Of a stretch of 64,000 nt of DNA, positions 1 through 8,600 are shown piece after piece (the stretch's first letter is position 1; each line of letters begins with the position of its first letter). The stretch is from RI-231 sp041394905. GTDB lineage: Bacteria; Acidobacteriota; Terriglobia; Bryobacterales; UBA6623. The notes under the pieces were generated by a model, which was not told where the DNA came from, ran no database searches, and was given only the letters and a program-made list of their open reading frames with translations. Position numbers and translations under genes: made by a program. Where the stretch lies: the NCBI GenBank assembly GCA_041394905.1, contig JAWKHJ010000026.1, forward strand, positions 1 to 64,000, in the 5' to 3' direction.

Positions 1-135
1 GGCAATCACGTTCCAGGTCCCGCCAAACGTGGGATCTGGACCATCGTCGGAATGATCGATCAAGATCGTTGCCGCGGGGGACATGGTGCTGCACACCCCA
101 ATCGCAAGTAGGGCCGCCAGGGTCGAAAATCGCAT
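1..135 (-). CDS. Secreted protein, N-terminal fragment (runs off window)
   Basis: Reading the minus strand from the ATG at 133-135 gives about 45 residues that stay open to the window edge. The first ~22 residues look like a Sec signal peptide (MRFSTLAALLAIGVCS, then a small-residue stretch), followed by a mature start TILIDHSDDGPDPTFGG. Acidic, glycine-rich starts like this are common in secreted adhesin or PEP-CTERM-type proteins, but the rest of the gene lies outside the window, so no function is assigned. A GAGGA stretch directly abuts the ATG, which is closer than usual for a ribosome binding site, so the start is tentative. Confidence 0.5.
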   Translation of the reverse strand, partial: MRFSTLAALLAIGVCSTMSPAATILIDHSDDGPDPTFGGTWNVIA

Positions 136-207
136 TCCTCGAGGGTACCCGTAACACGCGAGCGAGGACAACCGGGGGCTCCTCTATACGCACTACGGAA
201 AAACCCC

Positions 208-1032
208 TTACAAATCCCGGCGGCTAAACGACCGCACCGCCATTGCCAACGCAAACGCCGCATAGAGCGCCGCGTAGACCGCCATCCAGTCGCTCGGGAC
301 CACCCTCGCCCCAAACGGCGTCCCGATCACCGAAACCACGATCGGCTGCTGCAGCTCATAGGCCGCCCGCCGCCACAGCGCCTCGCTCGGGAAGACGACA
401 CTCGCCACAACCCCCACCATTTCCGCGGAGTTGTTCCCCGCGACATGGCCAATCTCCTCGATCCATCCACCCAAGAACGCCAAACCATGCAGCCCGATCG
501 CAACGACACCCGCGGCGAGCGTAGACAAGCGCGAGCTCGCCCACATCGTCACGGAAAGCAACAACAACGCCTCCAGCCACATGAAGCCGAACGCCGCCGG
601 GAAGCGCGGCGGATAGAACCCCCGCAGCGCATAGACCACCGCCGTCTGGCCGCCCGTGAGCAACAGCAAATACCCGCCGAGCAGCGCCGCATAAGCAAGC
701 CACTTTCCAAGCACGATCTGCCCGCGATGGATGGGCTTCGAGGCCATGGTTTGCACGACGCCCGAGCGAATCTCGCCGGCCAAAGTATCCGCCGAGCCGA
801 ATACCGCCACCATCGCCACGAGCATGTTGAAGGGATACATGCCGATGACGAGGAACATCTTCGAGAGCTCTTTCGCGATGATCGCGTTCGGAGGGGTTTC
901 GCGCGAGATGAAGTAGAGCGCAACGCCGAACAGCAGCAACATTGCTAGGCCGATCAGAACGCCCATGCTGAGAATGCGGCGACGCGACGCCTCCCGCAGC
1001 GTCATGCCAAAAATCACGCGGATCGGGCTCAC
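208..1032 (-). CDS. ABC-2 type transporter permease
   Basis: This 274-residue integral membrane protein should form the channel of an ABC exporter or envelope remodelling complex in the inner membrane. About six hydrophobic segments are visible: residues ~20-42, 58-82, ~108-130, ~145-165, 170-192 and ~246-266. The stretch after TM2, AGEIRSGVVQTMASKPIHRGQIVLGK, has the amphipathic gating-helix character typical of ABC-2 permeases. It starts with GTG at 1032 and overlaps the stop of the ATPase gene by 4 bases (GTGA), so the two are translationally coupled. It is the last gene of the sigma/anti-sigma/ATPase/permease operon. Substrate unknown. Confidence 0.85.
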   Translation of the reverse strand: MSPIRVIFGMTLREASRRRILSMGVLIGLAMLLLFGVALYFISRETPPNAIIAKELSKMFLVIGMYPFNMLVAMVAVFGSADTLAGEIRSGVVQTMASKPIHRGQIVLGKWLAYAALLGGYLLLLTGGQTAVVYALRGFYPPRFPAAFGFMWLEALLLLSVTMWASSRLSTLAAGVVAIGLHGLAFLGGWIEEIGHVAGNNSAEMVGVVASVVFPSEALWRRAAYELQQPIVVSVIGTPFGARVVPSDWMAVYAALYAAFALAMAVRSFSRRDL

Positions 1033-1931
1033 AAGCCGCCCTCCTCGCCCACAGTGTCGAGAAAACGCTGCTCCAGCGACGGACGTTCCGGCGTCACCGA
1101 GTAGATCCGTGCGCCCATCGCGACCAGGGCTTCGACGGCGGCGGGGATGGCGTCCTTCGAATTGAGCGTGAGCCGCAGACCATCCGGCAGAACCTCCGCG
1201 CCGGTGAGATGTTCCGCGACATCGGAGGGCAAGCCGTCCGCTCGGATTACGACGACCGTCTCAGCGGCGCCATCCAGCACGAGCGCGTCCACGGTCTCGC
1301 CGGAACGCATGAAGGCCACGCGGTCGCAGGTGAGCTCGACTTCGCCCAACAGGTGCGAGTTGAGGAAGATCGTCGCACCGCGCTCGCGCTCGTCGAAGAT
1401 GATCTGGCGCACCATGCGCCAGCCGCTGGGGTCCAGTCCCGAGGTGGGCTCGTCCAGGAAGAGCAAATCCGGACGGTGGAGCAGCGCTTGCGCCAGCCCC
1501 ACGCGCTGGCTCATACCCTTGGAGTATTCGCCGATGCGGCGGCGGGCGTGATCCGCCATGCCGACGCGCTCGAGCAGCTCGCCTACGCGACGAGTGAGCG
1601 CCGGACCATCAAGGCCGCAGAGCCTCCCGTGGGCCAGCAGCATCTCTTCCCCGGTGAACCAGTCGTGAAACCGAAAAAGTTCCGGCAAGAAGCCGATGCG
1701 CCGTCGCGTTTCGACGTGGCCCGCCGGCTCGCCCAGCACGCTCGCCTCGCCGCTAGTGGGATGGACCAAGCCAAGCAGCATCTTGACGGACGTACTCTTC
1801 CCCGCCCCATTCGGACCGAGAAATCCGAAAACCTCGCCGCGGTCTACGGCGAGGTCCAGGCGGGCTACGGCGACTTTGTCTCCAAAGACCTTTCGCAGCC
1901 CACGCGTTGCGATCGCGGGCGTTGAGCTCAT
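1029..1931 (-). CDS. ABC transporter ATP-binding protein
   Basis: The 300-residue nucleotide-binding subunit is partner of the ABC-2 permease encoded immediately downstream. Visible motifs are Walker A GPNGAGKST (residues ~39-47), signature YSKGMSQR, Walker B LLFLDEPTSGLD and the H-loop NSHLL. A C-terminal regulatory tail of ~80 residues follows, as in CcmA/NatA-like exporters. I chose the ATG at 1931 because it overlaps the anti-sigma stop as ATGA. A longer in-frame reading to 2012 would run into the upstream gene and has no family support. The tight overlaps on both sides imply one transcript with the ECF sigma factor, so the transporter is probably part of that regulon. Confidence 0.92.
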   Translation of the reverse strand: MSSTPAIATRGLRKVFGDKVAVARLDLAVDRGEVFGFLGPNGAGKSTSVKMLLGLVHPTSGEASVLGEPAGHVETRRRIGFLPELFRFHDWFTGEEMLLAHGRLCGLDGPALTRRVGELLERVGMADHARRRIGEYSKGMSQRVGLAQALLHRPDLLFLDEPTSGLDPSGWRMVRQIIFDERERGATIFLNSHLLGEVELTCDRVAFMRSGETVDALVLDGAAETVVVIRADGLPSDVAEHLTGAEVLPDGLRLTLNSKDAIPAAVEALVAMGARIYSVTPERPSLEQRFLDTVGEEGGL

Positions 1932-3040
1932 TCCAAGCTGTTCGCCATCTGCAGCCCGAAGCCGGTGTCGCCTGTGCCCGTCAGCATGTAGGTGATTCCG
2001 TTCCTCACCCAAAAGATGCCATACCCCTGCATTTCGACGTCGTCGCGGTGAAAGGTCACCAGAACGCCCCTGCCGCCATCAACCTCGATCTCTTCATGGC
2101 GAGCCTGATCCTTGGGCATCGGGATCACCAAGGTGGAGGTCCAATCGATAGCCGACGTCATCAGCTCAGCTTCGTCAGACGACATCCCGCTGACCTCCAG
2201 ACCCAACTTGGCGATCTGGCCCAGGTCGATCTCCGGCGTCGACACGACCGACGGCGTACGCGTCTGCACGAGCTGGAAGCATTCGGGCGACGGCTTGGCG
2301 CCTTCCTCCCAGCAATTCCCATAGCGGGCGCGCAACGACTCGAACAGATCGAAACGGACGTGCGCTTGGTCGAGCTCCGCGGGGACCTGGACATCGGAGC
2401 GGCCGATGATTTCGAGCATCTGCTCGAAGCGGGCGAGGTCGACCGTCATCTCGAAGGACGCGGAGTCGTTTACCGTCAGATTTGGCTGCTCGATGACGCC
2501 TGCCGGAAGGCGCGCCGTCAAGTGTGCCATCGCGGACGCTTCTTCACGGGAAGACGCCTGTTGACTCGGACCAGGCTTCTTCACCTCCTCGACGGTTTCC
2601 GAAAGGGCTTGCGCGAGCATTTGCGCTTGGGGTTGGCTCAAATCCTTGGGAAGCTGCCGATGGTCGAACTCGAGCACGGCGACGGTCTCGAAACGCAGGA
2701 ACCCGAGCAGCCGCTGCGCCGCGGCACGTGCCGGCTGCCAGGTCAGTAGCAGCGCGCCAAGCAAAAGACTCGCGGCAAGAGCGCCCCAAGCGGGCAGGTT
2801 GCGGCGGGCGGGCTTTCCGTCGAGAGAGAGAGCGGCGAGGGCCGCCTCCGTGTCGGCGGTTGACGGAGCGTCGTCGAGCGAGGACAGGGCGCCAGAGGTC
2901 CATTGGCTCGATTCGCGCAACGCCTCCAGGCGGCGGCTCAGCGCCGAATCGTGGGCAAGCAGGGATTCGATTTCCGAACGGCGTGTCTCGCACACTTCGC
3001 CGTCGAGATACGCGCGCAAGTCTCCGTCTGGAATCAGCAT
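1928..3040 (-). CDS. Membrane-anchored anti-sigma factor-like protein
   Basis: This 370-residue protein begins with a short helical domain (DLRAYLDGEV at 7-16, a pattern common at the start of anti-sigma factors). One transmembrane helix follows at ~82-101, then ~265 residues predicted to lie outside the cytoplasm. No HxxxCxxC zinc motif is present, so it is not a canonical zinc-containing anti-sigma factor. Its start lies inside the end of the ECF sigma gene (7-base overlap) and its stop overlaps the ABC ATPase start. Position and topology suggest it holds the sigma factor inactive until the exported domain senses an envelope signal. That role is inferred; the large outer domain is not recognised. 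Confidence 0.7.
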   Translation of the reverse strand: MLIPDGDLRAYLDGEVCETRRSEIESLLAHDSALSRRLEALRESSQWTSGALSSLDDAPSTADTEAALAALSLDGKPARRNLPAWGALAASLLLGALLLTWQPARAAAQRLLGFLRFETVAVLEFDHRQLPKDLSQPQAQMLAQALSETVEEVKKPGPSQQASSREEASAMAHLTARLPAGVIEQPNLTVNDSASFEMTVDLARFEQMLEIIGRSDVQVPAELDQAHVRFDLFESLRARYGNCWEEGAKPSPECFQLVQTRTPSVVSTPEIDLGQIAKLGLEVSGMSSDEAELMTSAIDWTSTLVIPMPKDQARHEEIEVDGGRGVLVTFHRDDVEMQGYGIFWVRNGITYMLTGTGDTGFGLQMANSLE

Positions 3041-3621
3041 GATTGTTTGTCCTCCTCGGGATAGAGCTCGCGGTAGCGCCGGGCAAGCTCGGCCTCCGCA
3101 CGCGCCAACAGAGTTCCCACCGACGCCGGATTCAGGCCCAGCGCCTCTGCCGTTTCCTGATACGAGAAACCCGAATGCCGCAACAGCAACATCTGCGCAC
3201 GCTGCGGCTCGAGCTTGGCCAAGGCCGCTCGCACGCGTTGCGCACGCTCTCGGGCGAGCAGATCATCCAGGGGCGGCGATTGTTCGCCTGTCGCCGGCGC
3301 TGCCTCACGCTCATAGCGCGTTCTGCGCGAGTCCGCTCGAATAGCATCGAGCCCAGATCGCACTGCGACGCGATACAGCCACGCCCGCATTCCCCTCGGC
3401 TCGCTTTGCAGGTGCGGCCGCTCGTGCAATTTGAGGAAGACCTCTCCCGCCTTTTCCTCGGCAAGGCCGCTATCGCCCACTACTTGGCGGATGACGGCTA
3501 CGATTCGAGGGTAGTGTTCGCGGAAAAGCGCCTCGAAGTCGCGGCGCGCCCACCGAGAGTGGTTTTCGACTCGCATGGGCGTCGGTCGGGCGATGGCCTC
3601 GGTGATCTCCATGGCGTTCAC
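3034..3621 (-). CDS. ECF-type RNA polymerase sigma factor
   Basis: The product is about 195 residues. Region 2 is seen at FEALFREHYPRIVAVIRQVV...RAWLYRVAVRSGLDAIR, and region 4 at LAKLEPQRAQMLLLRHSGFSYQETAEALGLNPASVGTLLARAEAEL, a helix-turn-helix for -35 recognition. It directs transcription of its own regulon and is first in a four-gene operon with an anti-sigma factor and an ABC exporter. The start is uncertain: GTG at 3621, ATG at 3612 or ATG at 3576 are all possible, with no strong ribosome binding site to decide. Region 2 starts only after the last of these, so none removes a domain. Confidence 0.9.
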   Translation of the reverse strand: MNAMEITEAIARPTPMRVENHSRWARRDFEALFREHYPRIVAVIRQVVGDSGLAEEKAGEVFLKLHERPHLQSEPRGMRAWLYRVAVRSGLDAIRADSRRTRYEREAAPATGEQSPPLDDLLARERAQRVRAALAKLEPQRAQMLLLRHSGFSYQETAEALGLNPASVGTLLARAEAELARRYRELYPEEDKQSC

Positions 3622-3668
3622 TGCTAGAAACGCCGCTCACCGAGAGATTGTGACAAGCAGGCTGAGAA

Positions 3669-3836
3669 TTATTCTCCGCGAAGCTCCCGCAATCGTTTCT
3701 GATCGTCGATGCGCTCCTGCTGGCGGCTCTTCCGCCGTTTGTCGTCCATCGGGCCGGCGCCGGGTTGATGCACAGCCTGCTTTGCGGCGAGGTTCCGCTT
3801 CTTGATGTTCTCGAGCTTCTTGCGCCGCCTCGCCAC
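3669..3836 (-). CDS. Small basic hypothetical protein (55 residues)
   Basis: A GTG-started frame encodes a 55-residue, strongly basic and helical protein: VARRRKKLENIKKRNLAAKQ, then a short Pro/Gly hinge (HQPGAGPM), then DDKRRKSRQQERIDDQKRLR ending ELRGE. The charge pattern and Lys/Arg/Glu/Gln richness look like a real nucleic-acid- or ribosome-associated small protein, not a shadow frame. It lies alone between the ECF sigma gene and the divergent lipoprotein gene. GAGA lies just 5' of the GTG. No family is recognised, and it could still be a chance ORF. Confidence 0.45.
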   Translation of the reverse strand: MARRRKKLENIKKRNLAAKQAVHQPGAGPMDDKRRKSRQQERIDDQKRLRELRGE

Positions 3837-3858
3837 GCTCTCATTTTAAGATCAAGCC

Positions 3859-4449
3859 ATGGACGCTTTACGCTCGCTCGCCGTCCCCACGTTGCTTGCC
3901 TTCGCCGCCTGTGGCGCGCCGCCGCCCGCAGAATCCCCAGCACCGGCGAGCGAGAACCCTAAGCCCGCGGTTGCTCCGAGCACAGTCAAACGTTTGCCTA
4001 TCGCGGATTTTTCCGAGCTGCCGGCATCGGTAGCCGCGTTCCTCGAAAAGCGTGAGTGCACTATCCCGCAGGCCGACAGCGTCGAAGGCCAGTCGAACGT
4101 AATATCCGGCGAGTTCTTCGAAACAGGCGTGCGAACCTGGGCCGCCCTCTGCTCGCGCGATGGCCGATCGATCGCACTGGTCTTCCGCGATCCCGACGAC
4201 CGCGACCCTGCCGCCCTGGCTTCCATCGCTGACAATCACTGCGCGAATGCGCAGCAGCCCTGCTCGTTCGCTGCAAACATCCAGACCGTGGACCCTGAAT
4301 TGATCCGGCAGTACGACCGCGAGGTCAGTGGCCTCACGCCGCCGCCCATCCAGCACCAAGGCATTGAGATTGTGCAGCCGGGCGAGCCTGCTGTCGTGCG
4401 CTACTTTCACGACGGGCAGTGGCTGGAACTTCTTCGCCTGGCCGACTAG
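3859..4449 (+). CDS. Hypothetical lipoprotein
   Basis: A 196-residue protein with a lipoprotein signal: MDALRSLAVPTLLAFAACG, with the lipobox cysteine at residue 18. A Pro/Ala/Ser linker (APPPAESPAPASENP) typical of envelope-tethered proteins follows. The mature part (~40-196) has paired cysteines and no recognised domain. It is predicted to be anchored at the periplasmic face of a membrane. The gene is divergent from the small ORF upstream, and its stop overlaps the stop of the convergent SMP-30 gene by three bases. Function unknown. Confidence 0.75.
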   Translation: MDALRSLAVPTLLAFAACGAPPPAESPAPASENPKPAVAPSTVKRLPIADFSELPASVAAFLEKRECTIPQADSVEGQSNVISGEFFETGVRTWAALCSRDGRSIALVFRDPDDRDPAALASIADNHCANAQQPCSFAANIQTVDPELIRQYDREVSGLTPPPIQHQGIEIVQPGEPAVVRYFHDGQWLELLRLAD

Positions 4450-5495
4450 GTGATGTGCGCGCCGCGCGCCTCAGTGTAGACCGCGTAGAGCGACTGACTG
4501 GCCGCCATGAACAAGCGGTTGCGCTTCGGCCCCCCGAAGCAGAGGTTGGCGCAGATCTCCGGCAAACGGATCTGCCCAATACGGTCACCGTTGGGAGCGA
4601 AAATGTGAACCCCGTCGTAGCCGTCGCCGACCCAACCCGCGGAGGACCATATATTGCCATCCTCATCGCAACGGATGCCGTCGGCCAGGCCCGCCTTGCC
4701 GTTCAGCTCCATCGAACAGAACTTCCGTCCCCGCTCGAGTTTCGCGCCATTCACATCCCAGACCTTGATGATGCGGTCGGCCTCCGGGTAGTGCGTCGCC
4801 CCAGTGTCCGCGATATAGAGCATCTTGTAGTCGGGTGAGAAGCACAGCCCGTTGGGCTTGTAGATTTCGTCTGTGACCTTGGTGATCGCGCCGGACTTGC
4901 CGTCCACCCGGTAAACCGCCTCCTTCAGGTGCAGAGGGCCTTTGTTACCTTCGTAATGCATCAACGCGCCGTACCCTGGGTCGGTGAACCAAATATTCCC
5001 GTCTGGGTCGACGACCACGTCGTTGGGAGCCTTGAGCTCCTTGCCGTCGAACTTGTCGGCGATCACCGACGTGGAGCCGTTGTGCTCGTAGCGCACCACC
5101 CGACGGTTGCCATGCTCGCAGGAGAGCTGCCGGCCCTCCCAGTCGAACGTGTTGCCGTTGGAGTTGCCAGCCGGCTGACGCATCACGCTGACGTGACCGT
5201 CGTCGTTCACCCAGCGCATTTGGCGATCATTCGGGATGTCGCTCCACACCAGGTAACGCCCAACGCCGTTCCAGGCCGGGCCCTCGGCCCACAGCGTCCC
5301 GACGTAGAGCCGCTGAATCGGCGTGTTGCCCAGCTTATACTTGTCAAAACGCTTGTCGAGCGAGACGATGTCCGGGTCGGGATACCGTGTCGGGCTCTTG
5401 CCCGACCAATCGCGTTGCTGCGCGGGCGCAGCCGCGGCGGCGAACAGGGCGCCGGCGGCCGACAAAACGTTGCGGCGAGACATGGCAAACTTCAT
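4446..5495 (-). CDS. Tat-exported SMP-30/gluconolactonase-like protein
   Basis: A 349-residue six-bladed beta-propeller of the SMP-30/gluconolactonase/LRE family, predicted to hydrolyse sugar lactones outside the cytoplasm. The N-terminus MSRRNVLSAAGALFAAAAAP (from residue 5) is a twin-arginine signal. Family landmarks are the metal-site glutamate in WAEGPAW (~70), the N-D in KAPNDVVVDPDGNIWFTDPGYG (~160-180), KPNGLCFSPD (~215) and LADGIRCDEDGNIW (~270). The last two supply metal-binding Asn/Asp positions in the family. It is monocistronic between the lipoprotein and the giant protease gene. Physiological substrate unknown. Confidence 0.9.
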   Translation of the reverse strand: MKFAMSRRNVLSAAGALFAAAAAPAQQRDWSGKSPTRYPDPDIVSLDKRFDKYKLGNTPIQRLYVGTLWAEGPAWNGVGRYLVWSDIPNDRQMRWVNDDGHVSVMRQPAGNSNGNTFDWEGRQLSCEHGNRRVVRYEHNGSTSVIADKFDGKELKAPNDVVVDPDGNIWFTDPGYGALMHYEGNKGPLHLKEAVYRVDGKSGAITKVTDEIYKPNGLCFSPDYKMLYIADTGATHYPEADRIIKVWDVNGAKLERGRKFCSMELNGKAGLADGIRCDEDGNIWSSAGWVGDGYDGVHIFAPNGDRIGQIRLPEICANLCFGGPKRNRLFMAASQSLYAVYTEARGAHIT

Positions 5496-5638
5496 CGCGC
5501 CATCCAGGGTACACGAACCCGTGCCCCGATGGATGACATAGAGCTAACACGTAGACCCCGTAAGGCGAACACCTAACGGCTTTTTAGTACGAGTCGACGC
5601 AACAATGAAAACGACCGCGGCGCCCGTCGAGAGCTGCT

Positions 5639-8600
5639 ATGCAACGTTTTCTTTTCAGCCTCTTGGCGGCATTCGCATTCGCCGCCGGCCTTCTGGCGCA
5701 AACCAATGTCCCAGACCTTTTCCAGGAGCCGAAAGGCCTAAACGCCGCTCGGCAACGCGCGCTGCAACGCGATAGCTCTCCCGCGGAGATGGCCGTCGTA
5801 CGCAGCCGCCTCGTGCGGCTGAACCTCGATGCCATCGACCCGGATTCAGCCGGGGCAGCCGCGATCCACAGCGTCCGCATCAACCTATTTCCCGGCATCG
5901 ACCCGCAGGCGCAGCGGACCAGGAGCGCGAACCACGGTCGTCCGGGACGCTACTTTTGGTTTGGACAACCTCAGGGAGAACCCGAGTCCGATGTGGTGCT
6001 CAGCGTCTCCGACGGCCGCGTGAACGGCTCGATCGCTCTTCGCGAAGGCTTCTTCCGCATTCGCCACATCGAGGGCGATCTCCACGAGATTGCGGAGGTC
6101 GCTTATGACCGCCCGCAGAGCATTGAAGACGCCGTACCGCTCCCGCAAACCGCGGCACTGGCAGCGCCCAAGCAATCCAAAGAGCTCGTCGGCCCCAACG
6201 CAATCGCCGCGGCGGGAGACGCGCAAGTCGACATTCTGGTGGTCTACACTTCCGCAGTCGCCGCGCCGCGGCGGATCGCAAACGATTCAGGACCACATTC
6301 AGCTTGCGATCGACGAAGCCAACGCCAGCTTCGTCAGCAGCAACACGCAGATGCAGTACCGTCTCGTCGGCATGGCCGAGATGAACTTCTCCGGCTCGCC
6401 CGCGCCGAACGGATCATTCTTAGACCAAGTCACCTCCAACGAGCCCGATCTGCAAGCCCTCCGCAGCTATTACGGAGCGGACATGGTGTCCGTTTGGGTT
6501 GAGAATACGGCCGGAGGCACAGTCGGCATCGCTTGGCTCAATCCGGGAGCTCCGTTCGATTTCACCGACTATGGCTACGGCATCGTCACGCAAAGCTACT
6601 CGAACGGCCCGTTCTACACCTTCGCTCACGAGGGGGGACACAACCTCGGTGGAGCGCATGATCGCGACCACGCATCGACCCAAGGAGCCTTCTCCTACTC
6701 CTACGGTTACCAGTACAAGCCATCCACGGGCATAGGCTTCTACACGATCATGTCCTACAGCGGCGGCTGCTCGAGTTGCTCTTCGATCAATCGTTGGTCC
6801 AACCCGGATTTGCTCTACAACGGCGTCCCAACCGGCGTGCCCCAGCTCGATCCTTTGGCGGCCGACAACGCGGCGACGCTGCGGCAAATTGCACCTTCAG
6901 TCGCCGGACTCATCGCCCCGCAATCGCCGCCGCCCAACCACGCCCCTACCGCCAATGATCAGACGCTGAGCGCTTTTTCCTCGATCGACAAGGTCATCAC
7001 ACTCACAGGCTCCGACGCCGACAACGATGCGCTCGAGTTTGAAATCCTCACGCAACCATCGCACGGCTCCCTGACCGGCAGCGGCGCCACTTGGACCTAT
7101 CGCGGCGACGTAGGCTACAGCGGCCCCGATCAGTTTACGTTCGAAGTGCGTGATCCCTACGGCGGATTCGACAGCGGCACGATCAGCCTGAACGTCACCG
7201 TCCCCGCATCCACTCCTCCCAGCGTCAGCTTGGCTGCTCCCACCGGCGGCCCATTCAACTCGCCGGCCACGATCAATCTGACCGCGACCGCAACCGATTC
7301 GGACGGCTCGGTCCTCGACGTGCGCTTTTACGCCAACGGAGCGCTGATCGGCTCGGCGACATCCTCGACGAGCTCTTTCACGTTCGCGTGGGCCAATGTG
7401 ACAGAGGGAAGCTACTCAGTCACCGCCGTCGCCCGCGACAACACCGGGAACACCGCGACTTCCAACGCCGTTTCCGTGACTGTCGGCGCCGGCTCCAGCG
7501 TAGGCTATACCACGCGGGTTGAGTTATTGCACTACGCCTTCAACGAGGGCACTGGAACAACCGTCTACGATGCGGTCGGCGGCCACAACGGAACCACTGG
7601 AGGCTCCGCGTCCTGGACTTCGCTCGGTCTCAAGGGCGGCTGGGTCAACTCCGGCGTCTCTTCTTTCTCCGGCAACAAGCTCAGCGCGGTTTCCGGCGAC
7701 GCCTTCACCGTCCTTTGGGTCGGCAAGCTCGATTCGTCCAACAACTACCAAACGCTGTTCTCCATGCAGGGCAGCTCCAAGGTCCACGCCAGCCTGCTCT
7801 ATTACCAGCCCAACGGCTATCTCTATCTCAACGTCAACGGCTACGGCAGCGCCTTCAACGCCGGCTCCTGTTTGGCAAAAACGTCATGGTCGCCTTGCGC
7901 TGCGCGAGCGGAATCTGTTCCTGGCGCGTCGGCGCGGATACCTGGAAGAACGCTGCAGTGGGAACGACCGTCGATCCTTCGCCGCTACTGCTGGTCGGCT
8001 CCGACTACCAGCACTACAGGCCTTTCACCAACAACGTCTCCTCCTGTTCTGGGTCTACGGCGACGCCCTCACCGACGCCGAAGTCGACGCCAACTTCCAG
8101 TACGCTGGCTCCACCTCGCCTCACGCGGGCGCCTCCTCGACGGCTATACTCCGTCCTCGCCCCGCCTTCGAATACAGCGCCTACGGTCTCGCTCGCCTCT
8201 CCGACAGGCGGTCCCTTCACGGCCCCGGCTTCGATCAACCTCGTCGCCACGGCATCGGATTCCGACGGCTCGGTCCAGAAAGTCGACTTCCTAGCCAACG
8301 GCTCGCTCATCGGAACCGCCACCTCGGCCTCGTCCACCTTCAGCTACAACTGGACCGGCGTCCCAGCGGGCGACTATTCGATCGTCGCGCGTGCCACCGA
8401 CAACATCGGCGCCACGACCGACTCTGCCCCGTGACAGTTTCCGTCGGCAGCGCATCCGCCGGTGGTCCACTCTACATCACGCGAGCAGGTCTGTTGCACT
8501 ACGCCTTCAACGAGGGCGCTGGAACAACCGTCTACGATGCGGTCGGCGGCCACAACGGAACCACTGCAGGCTCCGCTTCCTGGACTTCGCTCGGTCTCAA

